A DNA stretch of 64,000 nucleotides from Streptomyces sp. NBC_01317 (GCF_035961655.1 NZ_CP108393.1:1550001-1614000); one strand, 5' to 3'. Positions 1 through 9,971 are shown, numbered from the stretch's first letter. Notes: generated by a model from the sequence alone, not told the origin. Made by a program: numbers and translations.

Positions 1-1
1 C

Positions 2-1321
2 TTCGTCGGCGGATTCGCCACCACCCCCGCCGAGCTGATCACCGCCCGCGCCGTCATGGGCCTGGGTGCCGCGATGACCTTCCCCGCCACCCTCGCCCTG
101 CTCACCGGCGTCTTCACCAGCCGCAAGGAACGCGCCCTGTCCATCGGCCTGTGGGGCGCGACCGCCGGCGTCGCCATCGCGCTCGGGCCGATCGTGGGCG
201 GCTTCCTCCTGGAGCACTACAGCTGGGGAAGCATCTTCTACACCCTCGGCCCGGTCTCCCTGGCCGTCATCGTCCTGGTGGCGTTGTACGTACCCAGGTC
301 GAGGAGCCAGGTCGCCCACCGCCTGGACTACCTGGGCCTCGTCCTGTCCGCCGGCTTCATGGGGCTCCTCGTCTACACCATCATCGAGGCCCCGACCCGC
401 GGCTGGACCTCGGCCGCCACCCTCGCCGGCTTCGCGGGCTCCGTGATGCTCCTGACCGTGTTCATCCTGGGCGAGCGCCACGTCGCGGAACCCATGCTCG
501 ACGTACGGCTCTTCAAGGACATGCGCTTCACCGCCGCCAGCGTCTCGGTCACGATCTCGTTCTTCACCCTGTTCGGATTCATCTTCCTGATCACGCAGTA
601 CTTCCAGTTCATCCGCGCCTACAGCCCCCTGTCCACCGGCGTCCACCTGCTGCCCGTCGCGGTGTCCGTCGCCGTCGGATCGACCTTCGGAACACGCCTC
701 GCCGTACGCGTCGGCACCAAGGTCATCGTCACCGCCGGGCTCGCCCTCCAGGCCGCCTTCTACTTCTGGGTCGCCAGCGACATCTCCCCGACCCTCAGCT
801 ACGGCATCATCGCCGCCCAGATGGTCGTCTTCGGCCTGGGCATGGGCCTGACCTCCGCCCCCGCCACCGAATCCATCATGGGCGCCGTCGCCGGGGACCA
901 GGCCGGCGTCGGCTCCGCCGTCAACGACTCCACCCGGCTGCTCGGCGGAACCCTCGGCGTCGCGGTCATCGGCAGCGTCTATGCCACCCAGTACGACTCC
1001 CGGCTCAACAGCACCCTCCCCGCGTCCCTGCCGCCCGGACCGACCGACCTCGCCCACCAGTCCGTCGGAGCCGCCTTCGGCGTGGCCGGCCGGCTCGCCG
1101 CGCAAGGCCGGGACGCCCTGGGCGGGACCGTACGACAGGCCGCCACCGGAGCCTTCGACCACGGCCTGACCACCGGCTGCCTCGTGGCCGCCTTCGTCGC
1201 CGTCGCGGGCGCCCTGCTCGCCGCTGTCTTCCTGCCCGCACAGCCCGCACCGCATCAAGGAGAAATCCCCGGTCCCCCCGAGGCCGACGCGCGTCCCGGG
1301 GGCTCAGGAACAACCATGTGA
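2..1321 (+). CDS. MFS transporter, DHA2 (EmrB/QacA) type, 5'-truncated by window edge
   Basis: Integral membrane, proton-driven exporter of the drug/metabolite DHA2 family. The reading frame is already open at base 2, so the N-terminus (roughly the first 80-100 residues, including the first helices) lies outside the window; 439 residues remain. What is visible: repeated hydrophobic segments, an Arg-rich cytoplasmic loop after residue 80, and late-helix glycine-rich text (LGGTLGVAVIGSVYA) typical of EmrB/QacA proteins with 14 helices. The C-terminus is a short Pro/Gly-rich tail. A ketopantoate-reductase-like gene follows 105 bases later on the same strand. Substrate cannot be told from sequence. 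Confidence 0.9.
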   Translation, partial: FVGGFATTPAELITARAVMGLGAAMTFPATLALLTGVFTSRKERALSIGLWGATAGVAIALGPIVGGFLLEHYSWGSIFYTLGPVSLAVIVLVALYVPRSRSQVAHRLDYLGLVLSAGFMGLLVYTIIEAPTRGWTSAATLAGFAGSVMLLTVFILGERHVAEPMLDVRLFKDMRFTAASVSVTISFFTLFGFIFLITQYFQFIRAYSPLSTGVHLLPVAVSVAVGSTFGTRLAVRVGTKVIVTAGLALQAAFYFWVASDISPTLSYGIIAAQMVVFGLGMGLTSAPATESIMGAVAGDQAGVGSAVNDSTRLLGGTLGVAVIGSVYATQYDSRLNSTLPASLPPGPTDLAHQSVGAAFGVAGRLAAQGRDALGGTVRQAATGAFDHGLTTGCLVAAFVAVAGALLAAVFLPAQPAPHQGEIPGPPEADARPGGSGTTM

Positions 1322-1426
1322 GGAATGAGGTGATCGCGATGGTGGGGCCTGGGCCCACTCGCTCGTTCACCACCGAGCCGGACGCCCGCTCCGGCGCCGC
1401 CCCCATCAGGATCCGAGGAGAGAACC

Positions 1427-2350
1427 ATGAAGACATTGGTGGTAGGTGCCGGCGCCGTCGGTGGCTTTGTCGGAGCGCGGCTGCTCCAGGCGGGACGCGA
1501 CGCGGATCTGCTGGTACGGCCCCGCCGGGCCGGGCAGCTCCGGGAGCGTGGCCTGCGCATCCTGGACGGCGACCGGGCCGAGGTGGTCAGCGCGCGACCG
1601 GTGACCGCCGACAGCCTCGAAGAGCCGTACGACCTGGTGCTGCTCTCGGTGAAGCCGGACGCGCTGGCCGCGGCCATGGACGACATCGCCCCGGCGGTCG
1701 GCCCCGGCACCGCGCTGGTCCCCTTCCTCAACGGCATCGCCCACTTGGAGGTGCTCACCGGGCGTTTCGGTACGGCGGTGCTCGGCGGCACCCTGAGGGT
1801 CGCCACGGAACTGGGCCCCGACGGGGACATCCGCCAGTACGCGCCCGGCGGGCAGATCGAGATCGGCGAACTGGACGGCCGTACGAGCAGCCGGGTGGAC
1901 GAGGTGGCCGCGACCCTGGGCGTCCCGGACTTCACCGTCACCGTGACCGCCGACGTCGTCGGCGCGATGTGGCGGAAGTGGGTCATGATCGCCACCGTCG
2001 GGGCGATCACCTCGCTCGCCCGGGGCGGCGTCGGAGACGTCGTCGCCGTCACCGGCGGGACGGAGTTCGCCACCGCGACCCTCGACGAGGCGGCGTCGGT
2101 CGCCGCCGCGGCCGGCCACGGGCTGGACGAGACGGCCCGCACCGCGCTCCGCGGCCTGGTCACGGCGGCCGGATCGCCCATGACGTCGTCCCTGTCCCGC
2201 GAACTGGCCGCCGGGCGGCCGACCGAGGTCGAGAACGTCCTCGGCGACCTCGTCCGGCGGGGCCGCGCCGCCGGCGTCCCCGTACCCCGCCTGGAAGCCG
2301 CCGCCCTGGCGCTGCGCGCCCACAACCGGCGGCACGCGGCGGGGAACTGA
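1427..2350 (+). CDS. 2-dehydropantoate 2-reductase (ketopantoate reductase) family protein
   Basis: Cytosolic NADPH-dependent reductase of the ApbA/PanE fold, 307 residues, normal for the family. An N-terminal Rossmann motif GAGAVGG (residues 7-13) binds NADPH; Lys76 (LLSVKPD) and Asn102 (FLNGI) fit conserved cofactor and substrate positions; MWRKW with Lys184 matches the catalytic lysine region of PanE. The start is supported by GAGGAGAGAACC just upstream of ATG. PanE makes pantoate for CoA, but actinobacterial genomes hold several paralogs of unknown substrate and this copy sits between two exporters rather than with pan genes, so the family call is firm and the exact substrate is not. It converges on the next MFS gene with 13 bases between stop codons. 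Confidence 0.85.
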   Translation: MKTLVVGAGAVGGFVGARLLQAGRDADLLVRPRRAGQLRERGLRILDGDRAEVVSARPVTADSLEEPYDLVLLSVKPDALAAAMDDIAPAVGPGTALVPFLNGIAHLEVLTGRFGTAVLGGTLRVATELGPDGDIRQYAPGGQIEIGELDGRTSSRVDEVAATLGVPDFTVTVTADVVGAMWRKWVMIATVGAITSLARGGVGDVVAVTGGTEFATATLDEAASVAAAAGHGLDETARTALRGLVTAAGSPMTSSLSRELAAGRPTEVENVLGDLVRRGRAAGVPVPRLEAAALALRAHNRRHAAGN

Positions 2351-2363
2351 TCCCGACCCGCTG

Positions 2364-3950
2364 TCAGGAGGGCTGCTGCGCGAAGTCCTTGGTACGGATC
2401 GTGAAGAACGAGATCACGCCGGAGGCCAGGGCGATGATCGCGCCGACGAGAAGCAGTTCGTTGAGCCCCGAGGTGAAGGCCGCCGCGGCGAGGTGCTCGA
2501 CCGGGGCCCGGACCGCGGCCGGCAGGGAGTCGAGCGTCTGGGTGACCGTGCCGGACTGGACGGCGGTGGAGATCCGGGAGCCGATGTCCCCGACGCCGTG
2601 GATCGCGGCGATGTGGTCGGTCACGTAGGACTTGATCTTGCTGGAGAACAGGGTGCCGAGCAGCGCGATGCCGGTGGCGATGCCGATCTGGCGGAACGTC
2701 GAGTTGATGCCCGACGCCATGCCCGCGTGCGCCGGCTGGACCACCCCGACGGCGGTCGACGCCAGCGGTGGATTGACCAGGCCCAGACCCGCCCCGGACA
2801 TGAGCATGCCGGGGATGAGATGGGTCCACTCGCTCGACGCGTTCAGACCCCGCATCCACAGCAGCCCGCCGCCGATCAGCAGCAGGCCGGGTCCGATCAG
2901 CCACTTCACCGGCATCCGGGAGGAGAGCCGCCCCGACAGCGTGGACATCACCAGGATGCCGACCGAGATCAGCAACAGCCGCACACCCGCCCCCAGGGCG
3001 CTGAACCCGAGGATGTCCTGGAGGTAGAGCACGAGGTAGAGCAGCATCGACAGGAGGGAGGCGCTGAGGCCGAAGGCCGCGATCAGGCCGCCGGTGAAGG
3101 TCGGCTTCCGGAAGAGCGACAGGTCGAACATCGCCTGGGAGACGCGCAGCTCGACCACCACAAACGCGGTCATGAGCACGACCGACGCCGCGAGGCACGC
3201 GATGACCACGGGGTCGGAGAACGAGTCGTGGCTGGACTGGATGAGCGCGTACACCAGGCTCGACAGGGCGGCGGTGAAGAGGACGAAGCCCGGCCAGTCG
3301 GGGTGGCGGGCCTCCGGGTTGCGGGAGTCGGCGACCCTGAGCACGGTGATCGCGACGGCGATCACCCCGATGGGCAGGTTGACGTAGAAGATCCACTCCC
3401 AGGACAGGCCGGTAGTGAGCACACCGCCGAGCAGCGGTCCGATCGCCACGGCCAGTCCGGTGATGGTGCCCCAGATCCCGAAGGCGACCCCGCGGTCCTT
3501 GCCCCGGAACGCGTCCGCCAGCAGCGCCAGCGAGACCGAGAACATGATGGAGCCGCCGATGCCCTGGAGCCCCCGGGACAGTTGCAGCATCAGCGAACTG
3601 TTCGAGAGTCCGCACAGCAGCGAGGCGAGACAGAAGACCGCCAGACCGATCACGTAGAGCTTCTTGCGGCCGTACATGTCGGCGAGACTGCCCGCCGTGA
3701 GCAGCAGGGCGGCCAGCGTGAGGGAGTACGCGTCGACGACCCACTGGAGGTCGGAGAAGCTGGCGTGCAGCGACCGCTGGATGTCGGGCAGCGCCACGTT
3801 CACGATGGTGATGTCGAGCAGCAGCATGAACGTGCCGAGGCAGACGGCGGTCAGCGTCCACCACTTGTTCTGCGCGGGCGGGGTGTGCCCGGCCCGGGGA
3901 GCGGGGCGGGATCCGCCCGGTTCGGGGGCCTCGGGGTCGGCATCAGGCAT
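2364..3950 (-). CDS. MFS transporter, DHA2 family
   Basis: Predicted 14-helix drug/metabolite:proton antiporter, 528 residues. The first helix ends in DITIVNVALPDIQ, the DHA2 signature that follows TM1, and DLQWVVDAYSL starts TM2; motif A (GSLADMYGRKK) follows TM2. I chose the ATG at 3950 over an upstream start because GAGGAG lies 5 bases before it and the protein then begins with a short Pro-rich cytoplasmic tail. It converges on the ketopantoate-reductase-like gene. It is a second DHA2 transporter within 4 kb and differs clearly from the first, so it is not a recent duplicate. No regulator is adjacent; substrate unknown. Confidence 0.9.
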   Translation of the reverse strand: MPDADPEAPEPGGSRPAPRAGHTPPAQNKWWTLTAVCLGTFMLLLDITIVNVALPDIQRSLHASFSDLQWVVDAYSLTLAALLLTAGSLADMYGRKKLYVIGLAVFCLASLLCGLSNSSLMLQLSRGLQGIGGSIMFSVSLALLADAFRGKDRGVAFGIWGTITGLAVAIGPLLGGVLTTGLSWEWIFYVNLPIGVIAVAITVLRVADSRNPEARHPDWPGFVLFTAALSSLVYALIQSSHDSFSDPVVIACLAASVVLMTAFVVVELRVSQAMFDLSLFRKPTFTGGLIAAFGLSASLLSMLLYLVLYLQDILGFSALGAGVRLLLISVGILVMSTLSGRLSSRMPVKWLIGPGLLLIGGGLLWMRGLNASSEWTHLIPGMLMSGAGLGLVNPPLASTAVGVVQPAHAGMASGINSTFRQIGIATGIALLGTLFSSKIKSYVTDHIAAIHGVGDIGSRISTAVQSGTVTQTLDSLPAAVRAPVEHLAAAAFTSGLNELLLVGAIIALASGVISFFTIRTKDFAQQPS

Positions 3951-4057
3951 GCTCACTCCTCGTCCACGGCCTGAGGGGCGTACCGGTCCCACCGACTATC
4001 TCCCCCCGGCGCCCCCGGCCCGCCCTCACCGCGCGGGGCCAGCCGGGCGAACCTGCT

Positions 4058-4654
4058 TCAGGGCGTCGCCGTGGAGACCACGTACACGCGGGGGAAGGCC
4101 GGGTCCGAGAGGTCGACCACCACGTCCTGGCTGGGTCTGGGGTCCTTCTGGTCGTGGCTCACCCCCGCCCAGGCGTGGTCCGGGATGTCGAAGTCCCAGC
4201 CCACCGTCCGCTGGTCGCGGGCGGAGATGGGGATGGCGCCCTCCTTGAGGGAGGAGCGGGTGACGCCCATCTCCGTCAGGAAGGTGTCGAGCCGTCCCGA
4301 GGTGACGTCGAACTGGACGTACAGCCGGCTGGACTTCCAGTTGCTGGTCTCGTAGTAGCGCAGTCCTGTGGCGCCGCCGGGGACCGGGACCTCGTAGATG
4401 CGGCGCTTCATCTTGGAGGGGCGCAGCGGCTGGAGTCCGGTGGCCGAGGACTCGGCCTCCTTGTCCCGGCCGCTGCTGCGGCTCTGTTCGGCGGAGACCA
4501 CCAGGTAGCCCGCCGGGACGCCGACGAGCAGCACGATGACGATGGCCGTCAGCCAGCGGCGGCGGTTGCGGTGACGGCGGTCCTCCGGGGGCTTGCCGTC
4601 GTCGCCCGGCCGCACCGGCTGCGGCTGCGGCACGTGCGCGGGAAGGGTGCTCAT
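4058..4654 (-). CDS. Hypothetical membrane-anchored protein coupled to ROK kinase
   Basis: A 198-residue protein of unknown function. A Pro-rich, then Arg-rich cytoplasmic N-terminus leads into one transmembrane helix (about residues 34-54), followed by an extracytoplasmic domain with a YYETSNWKSSRLYVQFD segment and a conserved-looking acidic C-terminal part. Its ATG overlaps the stop codon of the ROK kinase gene by four bases (ATGA at 4651-4654), which indicates translational coupling. It is therefore the last gene of the sugar kinase transcription unit. No catalytic motif was recognised. Confidence 0.75.
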   Translation of the reverse strand: MSTLPAHVPQPQPVRPGDDGKPPEDRRHRNRRRWLTAIVIVLLVGVPAGYLVVSAEQSRSSGRDKEAESSATGLQPLRPSKMKRRIYEVPVPGGATGLRYYETSNWKSSRLYVQFDVTSGRLDTFLTEMGVTRSSLKEGAIPISARDQRTVGWDFDIPDHAWAGVSHDQKDPRPSQDVVVDLSDPAFPRVYVVSTATP

Positions 4655-5814
4655 GACGGCGGTTCCTCGGTCGGGGCCGTACGGCTGGTACGGATGGCCT
4701 GGGCGTACCGCTCGTAGCGTTCGTACCGCTCGACGCGGCGGCGGGTGGCCCGGCGGAAGCGGCGCGCCACCAGCCTGGCGAGGTCGGCGGCGCCGACCAT
4801 GCCCGCCTCGGGACCCAGCTCGGCCTTGACGATGCGCGCCTCGGGCCGGTAGCCGCGCCCGGTGAGGTGGCGGCGGAAGGCGTCGCGGGCCGGGCCGATG
4901 AGCAGGTCGTCGGCGGCGCTGACGCCGCCGCCGATGACGAAGCAGGAGGGGTCGAGGGCGGCGGCGAGGTTGGCGATGCCGACGCCGAGCCACTGGCCGA
5001 TGTCCTGGAACAGCTCGATGCACATGGCGTCGCCCTCGCGGGCGAGTTCGGTGATGAGCGGTCCGGTGATCTCGTGGACGTTGCCCTTGACGCGGTCGAT
5101 GATGTTGTACGCCACCGGGGAGTCGGCGACGGCCAGTTCCCTGGCCTCCCGTACGAGCGCGTTGCCGGAGCTGTACTGCTCCCAGCAGCCGCGGTTGCCG
5201 CAGGGGCAGCGGTGGCCGCCGGGGACGACCTGCATGTGGCCGAACTCGCCGGCGACGCCGTACTTGCCGCGCTTGACCCGGCCGTCCTCCAGGATCGCGC
5301 CGCCGATGCCGGTGCCGAGCGTGATCATGACGAGGTGGTCCTCGCCGCGTCCGGCGCCGAAGCGCCATTCGGCCCAGGCGGCGGTGTTGGCGTCGTTGTC
5401 GACCATCACGGGGACGGCGAGGCGCCCGGCGATCGCGTCCCGCAGGGGTTCGTCGCGCCAGGCGAGGTGCGGGGCGAAGAGGACGCGCGAGCGGTCTGCG
5501 TCGACCCAGCCGGCCGCGCCGATGCCGACGGCGTGCACGTCGTGCCGGTCGGAGAGGTCGAGGACCAGCTCCACGATGGTGTCCTCGACCACGCGGGGGC
5601 TCTTGGACTTGTCCGGGGTCTCGGTCCGGATCTTCTCCAGGATGTTGCCGTCCGGGTCGACCACCCCGGCCATCACCTTCGTACCGCCGATGTCGATGCC
5701 GACGGTCGGGACGCGGGGCGCGGTGAGCAGGGAGCGGCGCTCCCTGGTGCCGACGGTCCTGAGGACCGTGCCACGGGCGGACCCGCGGTGCGCGAAGTCG
5801 CGGTACGTGCTCAT
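4651..5814 (-). CDS. ROK family sugar kinase (glucokinase-like)
   Basis: Cytosolic ATP-dependent hexose kinase of the ROK family, 387 residues, longer than the usual 310-320 because of a 36-residue N-terminal extension and an Arg/Tyr-rich C-terminal tail. Seen: phosphate-binding DIGGTK (41-46), catalytic aspartate in VDNDAN (Asp141), glycine-rich TLGTGIGG, and the ROK zinc site made by His193 (GEFGH) and Cys203, Cys205, Cys210 (CPCGNRGC). There is no helix-turn-helix, so it is a kinase, not a ROK repressor. It lies downstream of an ABC sugar-uptake operon on the same strand across a 267-base gap and probably phosphorylates the imported sugar. Inositol or another hexose-like substrate is possible. 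Confidence 0.9.
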   Translation of the reverse strand: MSTYRDFAHRGSARGTVLRTVGTRERRSLLTAPRVPTVGIDIGGTKVMAGVVDPDGNILEKIRTETPDKSKSPRVVEDTIVELVLDLSDRHDVHAVGIGAAGWVDADRSRVLFAPHLAWRDEPLRDAIAGRLAVPVMVDNDANTAAWAEWRFGAGRGEDHLVMITLGTGIGGAILEDGRVKRGKYGVAGEFGHMQVVPGGHRCPCGNRGCWEQYSSGNALVREARELAVADSPVAYNIIDRVKGNVHEITGPLITELAREGDAMCIELFQDIGQWLGVGIANLAAALDPSCFVIGGGVSAADDLLIGPARDAFRRHLTGRGYRPEARIVKAELGPEAGMVGAADLARLVARRFRRATRRRVERYERYERYAQAIRTSRTAPTEEPPS

Positions 5815-6081
5815 CGGCCCGGCTCCCTGGTGTCCGTCGGCTCAGGCCTGCCGTACCGAGTGCGTCCTCGGCTGATCGCTCGCACGAGTCGTGTTGTCCC
5901 TGCGGGGTCGGGGCCGGGCCCTGGCGGGCGGCGGCGGCGGACGGTGCCCGCCGGGGCCGATTCTGCCATCCGCCCTGCCCGGGGTCGCCACGGACCGGGG
6001 TTCACGGGGTGGTACGGGCCCGGCACGGGCCGGTCGTACGGCTCCGGCACGCTCCCGTACGGCTCCGGCGCGCCCGCGCGC

Positions 6082-6864
6082 CTACTCCGCGGCCGGACGG
6101 GACAGCTCGTGGGTCAGTTCCTCCAGCTCGGAGCCGCCCGCCATCTGGCGGGTCAGCTCGTCCAGGGTGATCGAGTCCTTGGTGTGGCTGCCGGCCATGA
6201 CCCCGCGCTTGAGCAGCGTGAACCGGTCGCCGACCAGGAACGCGTGGTGCGGGTTGTGGGTGATGAGGACCACGCCGAGGCCCGCGTCCCGGGCGGCGGC
6301 CACGTACTTGAGCACCACACCGGACTGCTTGACCCCGAGCGCGGCGGTCGGCTCGTCCAGGACGAGGACCTTCGCGCCGAAGTACACGGCGCGGGCGATG
6401 GCCACGCACTGGCGCTCGCCGCCCGACAGGGTGCCGATGGGCTGGTCGACGTCGCGCAGGTCGATGCCCATGCGCAGCAGCTCGGCGCGGGTGGTGGCGC
6501 GCATGAGGTCCACGTCGAGCCGTTTGAACGGACCGGCGCCGCGCGTCGGCTCCGAGCCGAGGAAGAAGTTGCGCCAGACCGGCATCAGCGGGACGACGGC
6601 GAGGTCCTGGTAGACGGTGGCGATGCCCCGGTCCAGGGCCTCGCGCGGGGATGCCAGCGTGGTCTTCCCGCCGTCGATCAGGAAGTCGCCCGCGTCGTGC
6701 CGGTGCAGCCCTGAGATGATCTTGATGAGGGTGGACTTGCCGGCGCCGTTGTCGCCCAGCACACAGCTGATGGAGCCGGCGTGGACCTCCAGGGAGATCC
6801 CTTCGAGGGCGCGGACGTTGCCGTAGTACTTGCTGACGCCGTCGAGTTCGACGAGGGCCGTCAT
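6082..6864 (-). CDS. ABC transporter ATP-binding protein (carbohydrate uptake type)
   Basis: Cytoplasmic ATPase that drives the neighbouring permease, 260 residues: a single nucleotide-binding domain. Seen: Walker [10 protein letters not shown] (37-45), signature LSGGE (146-150), Walker B VLVLDE (166-171) and H-loop His203. Sugar importers of the ribose/xylose class often carry two fused ATPase domains (RbsA type); this one is the single-domain version, like those working with FrcA-type systems. Its ATG overlaps the permease stop by four bases. The 267 bases downstream to the ROK gene hold GTACGG-rich inverted repeats and no gene that I can support. Confidence 0.93.
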   Translation of the reverse strand: MTALVELDGVSKYYGNVRALEGISLEVHAGSISCVLGDNGAGKSTLIKIISGLHRHDAGDFLIDGGKTTLASPREALDRGIATVYQDLAVVPLMPVWRNFFLGSEPTRGAGPFKRLDVDLMRATTRAELLRMGIDLRDVDQPIGTLSGGERQCVAIARAVYFGAKVLVLDEPTAALGVKQSGVVLKYVAAARDAGLGVVLITHNPHHAFLVGDRFTLLKRGVMAGSHTKDSITLDELTRQMAGGSELEELTHELSRPAAE

Positions 6865-7937
6865 CGTGTCGCCTCCGCTCGCTTGCGCACCCAGGCGTTG
6901 AGCAGGGTGGCCAGAAGGAGCATCGCTCCGAGGAAGAACTTGAACCAGTCGGGGTTCCACTCCGCGTACACGATGCCCTTGCTGGTCATGCCGAAGATGA
7001 ACGCGCCGACCGCGGAGCCGACGGCGGAGCCGTACCCGCCGGTGATCAGGCAGCCGCCGATGACGGCCGCGATGATGTACGTCAGCTCGTTGCCGACGCC
7101 CTCGCCGGACTGCACGACGTCGAACGAGAACAGCAGGTGCTGGCCGGAGATCCAGGCACAGAACGCCACCCCCATGTAGAGGCCGATCCGGGTCTTCGCG
7201 ACCGGCACCCCGACGGCCCGCGCGGCGTCGGCGTTGCCGCCGACCGCGAAGATCCAGTTGCCGAAGCGGGTGCGCAGCAGGATCCAGGTGGCGACCGCGA
7301 CGAGGACGATCCACCAGAGGATGGTGACCTTCAGCTCGATGTTCCCCAGGGTCAGCTGGGAGGCGAAGAGCTTCTTGGCGGAGGGAAAGCCCTCCATGTC
7401 GCCGATGGCCTTGGTCGAGACCGTGCCGCTGATGAGCTTCGTCAGGCCGAGGTTGAGGCCGGTGAGCATCAGGAACGTGCCCAGCGTGATGATGAAGCTG
7501 GGGAGTCCGGTACGGGTCAGCATGAGGCCGTTGAAGGCGCCCAGGGCGAGGGTGACCAGCAGCGAGACGAAGACGCCGACCCAGACGTTCGCCGTCATCT
7601 GGTAGCTGAACATCGAGGTGACCAGGGCGGAGCTGGTGACCATGACCCCGGCGGAGAGGTCGAACTCGCCGCCGATCATGAGCAGCGCCACCGGGACGGC
7701 CATGATCCCGATCGTGGAGGCGGCGTAGAGGACCGTACCGAAGCTGGACATCCGCAGGAACGAGTCCGCGACGACCGCGAAGAAGAGGAAGACGGCGAGG
7801 GCGCCGACGACGGCGCCCAGCTCGGGCCGGCCGAGGAGCTTGCGCAACGGGGAGGCGCCCAGCAGCCGTTCGTCGCCGGAGGCCGGTCCGCCGGGCCCGC
7901 CGGGACGGTCCTTGACGGGGGGTGCGCTCGTGGTCAT
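6861..7937 (-). CDS. ABC transporter permease (BPD_transp_2, sugar type)
   Basis: Integral membrane permease of a ribose/inositol-type importer, 358 residues. A soluble Pro/Gly-rich N-terminus of about 45 residues precedes 9-10 hydrophobic segments. The family signature is visible in [14 protein letters not shown] and in the [19 protein letters not shown] stretch after the fourth helix. Start and stop both overlap neighbours by four bases (ATGA with the receptor gene at 7934-7937 and with the ATPase gene at 6861-6864), so receptor, permease and ATPase form one tightly coupled operon. Confidence 0.93.
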   Translation of the reverse strand: MTTSAPPVKDRPGGPGGPASGDERLLGASPLRKLLGRPELGAVVGALAVFLFFAVVADSFLRMSSFGTVLYAASTIGIMAVPVALLMIGGEFDLSAGVMVTSSALVTSMFSYQMTANVWVGVFVSLLVTLALGAFNGLMLTRTGLPSFIITLGTFLMLTGLNLGLTKLISGTVSTKAIGDMEGFPSAKKLFASQLTLGNIELKVTILWWIVLVAVATWILLRTRFGNWIFAVGGNADAARAVGVPVAKTRIGLYMGVAFCAWISGQHLLFSFDVVQSGEGVGNELTYIIAAVIGGCLITGGYGSAVGSAVGAFIFGMTSKGIVYAEWNPDWFKFFLGAMLLLATLLNAWVRKRAEATR

Positions 7938-8962
7938 CGCGTACCCCGGTCGGTGTAGCCCGCCAGTGCCCCGGCGTCCCGCTGGGTGATGATCTGCGGT
8001 CCGGTGAGGACGGGGCGGCCGCCGCCGAGCACGTCGGCGTTGTAGCGGTAGAGCCAGAGCAGGTCCACGGCCTCGTACCCCTGGAGGTACGGCTGTTGGT
8101 CGACGGCGAAGCCGAGCGTCCCGGCCTTGAGCGAGGCGGCGACGGCGGCGTTGAGGTCGAAGGTGTCGATCTCGGCCTTGCTGTCGGCGGACTTCTTCGC
8201 CTGGACGGCGGCGTCCGCGAAGGGCGCGCCGAGGGTGACGACGGTGTCGATGGACGGGTCCGCCTGGAGCTTCGCCTCGATGGAGGCCTGGACGTCGGGC
8301 ATGTTCGTGCCGTCGACGTACAGGTTGGTCATCGATCCGTCGAAGGTCTTCTTCGCGCCGGCGCAGCGCTGTTCGTGGCCGACGTTGCCCTGTTCGTGGA
8401 TGACGCAGAGCGCCTTCTTCTTGCCGCGCTTGTCCAGTTCGTCGCCGACGGCCTCCCCGGCGATCGACTCGTCCTGGCCGATGTGGCTCAGCGCGCCGAA
8501 CGCCTTGGACTGCTCGGCCCCGGAGTTGACCGTGATCACGGGGATGCCGGCCTTGCGGGCCTTGGCGAGGACGTCCTTCATCGCGTCGGGCTTGGCGAGC
8601 GTGACGATCAGCCCGTCGACCTTCTTGTCGATGTACGACTGGACCTGCTGGGCCTGCTCCTGGCCCTGGTCGCTGTGCGCGTACAGGAACTTGATGTTGT
8701 CCTTCTCCGCCGCCTGCTTGGCGCCCCTCTGGACGATGTCCCAGAAGGTGTCGCCGTCCCCGGAGTGGGTGACCATGGCGACGGTCCAGTTCGGGGTGGA
8801 CACCGCGGCCCGGCCCGCGGCCTGTCCCTCCGCGGAGGCCCGTGCCGCCCGCTGTTCGGCCCGCAGGCCGCCTGTGCTGCTGCATCCCGCGAGCGCCGAG
8901 GCCCCGAGGACCGCAGCCAGTACGGCGCCCATGGCGCGCACTCCTGTACCGACCTTTGCCAC
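7934..8962 (-). CDS. Sugar ABC transporter substrate-binding lipoprotein
   Basis: Extracellular receptor tethered to the membrane, 342 residues. The N-terminus has a short basic segment, a hydrophobic core and a lipobox LAGC with Cys27, followed by a periplasmic-binding-protein type 4 domain (Peripla_BP_4) of the ribose/inositol class: [19 protein letters not shown], then [14 protein letters not shown] and [10 protein letters not shown]. The start is GTG at 8962 with GGAAGGG upstream; an ATG at 8932 also has a GGAG and would shorten the signal peptide. First gene of the uptake operon. The divergent dehydrogenase and GntR regulator 100 bases away suggest a polyol such as inositol, by context only. 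Confidence 0.9.
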   Translation of the reverse strand: MAKVGTGVRAMGAVLAAVLGASALAGCSSTGGLRAEQRAARASAEGQAAGRAAVSTPNWTVAMVTHSGDGDTFWDIVQRGAKQAAEKDNIKFLYAHSDQGQEQAQQVQSYIDKKVDGLIVTLAKPDAMKDVLAKARKAGIPVITVNSGAEQSKAFGALSHIGQDESIAGEAVGDELDKRGKKKALCVIHEQGNVGHEQRCAGAKKTFDGSMTNLYVDGTNMPDVQASIEAKLQADPSIDTVVTLGAPFADAAVQAKKSADSKAEIDTFDLNAAVAASLKAGTLGFAVDQQPYLQGYEAVDLLWLYRYNADVLGGGRPVLTGPQIITQRDAGALAGYTDRGTR

Positions 8963-9086
8963 GACGCGGCGCCCTTCCTGATCTGTCCCGTACCGGTTCC
9001 GGCGCCCAAGTATCGGTCATGGCCCGCCGGCAGGTAACCGTCGGGTACGGAACAGGTGGAATCCAGGGGCGTACGGGCGGCTGGGA

Positions 9087-9875
9087 TCAGGGGCGTACGA
9101 GCAGCTGGAACTCGAAGGCGTAGCGCGACGCGCGGTAGATGTGCGAGCCGAACTCGACGGCCCTGCCCGTGTCGTCGAACGTGGTCCGTTCCATGGTGAG
9201 CAGCGGGGCCCCGGTGGGTTCGGTGAGCTGTCCCGCCTCCTCCGGGGTGGCGGCCCGGGCGCCGACCGACTGGCGGGCGCTGTGCAGGGTGATGCCGCCG
9301 GAGCGCATCATCCGGTAGAGGCCGGTGGCCTCCAGCCGTGCGGTGTCGCATTCGAACATGCCGGTGGGCAGGTGGTTGCGCAGGTACGCCATGGGCTCGT
9401 CGTGCGCGTAGCGCAGCCGCTCGATCAGCCGGACCTCGGCACCCTCCGTCACCCCGAGCGCCGCCGCGATCCGGGCGGTGGCGGGCTCCAGGGTGTTGGC
9501 GAGCACGCGGGTGGCGGGGCGCTGGCCCGCCGCCTCCAGGTCGTCGAAGAGGCTGCTCAGCTCCAGGGGGCGTTTGACCTGGCTGTGGACGACCTGGGTG
9601 CCGACGCCCCGGCGGCGCACCAGCAGGCCCTTGTCGACGAGGGACTGGATGGCCTGGCGGACGGTGGGGCGGGACAGCCCGAGCCGGCCCGCCAGTTCGA
9701 TCTCGTTGCCGAGGAGGCTGCCCGGGGCCAGCCTGCCCTGTTCGATGGCGCCCTCCAGCTGCTGGGACAGTTGGAAGTACAGGGGCACCGGGCTGGTGCG
9801 GTCCACGCTGAGCTGGAGCGGCAGGGAGGGCTCCGTCTCCTGCCCGGGCTGGGACGATCTCGGCTGATGGGGCAC
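9087..9875 (-). CDS. GntR/HutC family transcriptional regulator
   Basis: DNA-binding repressor of the HutC subfamily, 262 residues. The N-terminal winged helix (about residues 25-90; PVPLYFQLSQQLEGAI, then LSRPTVRQAIQSLVDKGLL) is followed by a UTRA ligand-binding domain (about 110-255, with LEPATARIAAALGV and LLTMERTTF). Start chosen as GTG at 9875; upstream in-frame codons give no better start. It is read divergently from the dehydrogenase gene and lies just after the ABC operon on its strand, so it most likely controls both. A TTGTC-AG-GACAA palindrome 50 bases upstream is its probable operator. Confidence 0.9.
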   Translation of the reverse strand: MPHQPRSSQPGQETEPSLPLQLSVDRTSPVPLYFQLSQQLEGAIEQGRLAPGSLLGNEIELAGRLGLSRPTVRQAIQSLVDKGLLVRRRGVGTQVVHSQVKRPLELSSLFDDLEAAGQRPATRVLANTLEPATARIAAALGVTEGAEVRLIERLRYAHDEPMAYLRNHLPTGMFECDTARLEATGLYRMMRSGGITLHSARQSVGARAATPEEAGQLTEPTGAPLLTMERTTFDDTGRAVEFGSHIYRASRYAFEFQLLVRP

Positions 9876-9925
9876 GTCGCCGAGCGTAGCCGCCGGGAAT
9901 GTCGGCGGGAAGTGGTGAAGTTCGA

Positions 9926-9937
9926 TTGTCAGGACAA
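9926..9937. promoter_or_regulatory. Candidate GntR operator TTGTCAGGACAA
   Basis: Perfect inverted repeat TTGTC-AG-GACAA in the intergenic region between the divergent GntR gene and the dehydrogenase gene. It lies 4 bases before the TTGACA -35 box of the dehydrogenase promoter and about 50 bases upstream of the regulator start, the expected place for a repressor that controls both genes. Assignment to this GntR protein is inference. Confidence 0.7.
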
Positions 9938-9941
9938 ATGC

Positions 9942-9971
9942 TTGACACGGCGAGGAGCGTGCCGCCACCTT
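9942..9971 (+). promoter_or_regulatory. Promoter of the Gfo/Idh/MocA dehydrogenase gene
   Basis: A consensus TTGACA (-35, 9942-9947) is followed after 18 bases by CACCTT (weak -10, 9966-9971). The expected start of transcription falls at or next to the ATG at 9978 and there is no Shine-Dalgarno sequence, so the transcript is probably leaderless. Confidence 0.55.

Noticed and set aside
1255..3864. An 869-codon minus-strand frame
   Set aside because: It crosses the reductase gene and reads a shifted frame of the MFS gene; composition is that of a shadow.
5811..6050. A 79-codon minus-strand frame that overlaps the ROK start by ATGA
   Set aside because: Very Pro/Arg/Gly-rich, no ribosome binding site and no known family; the overlap is likely chance.
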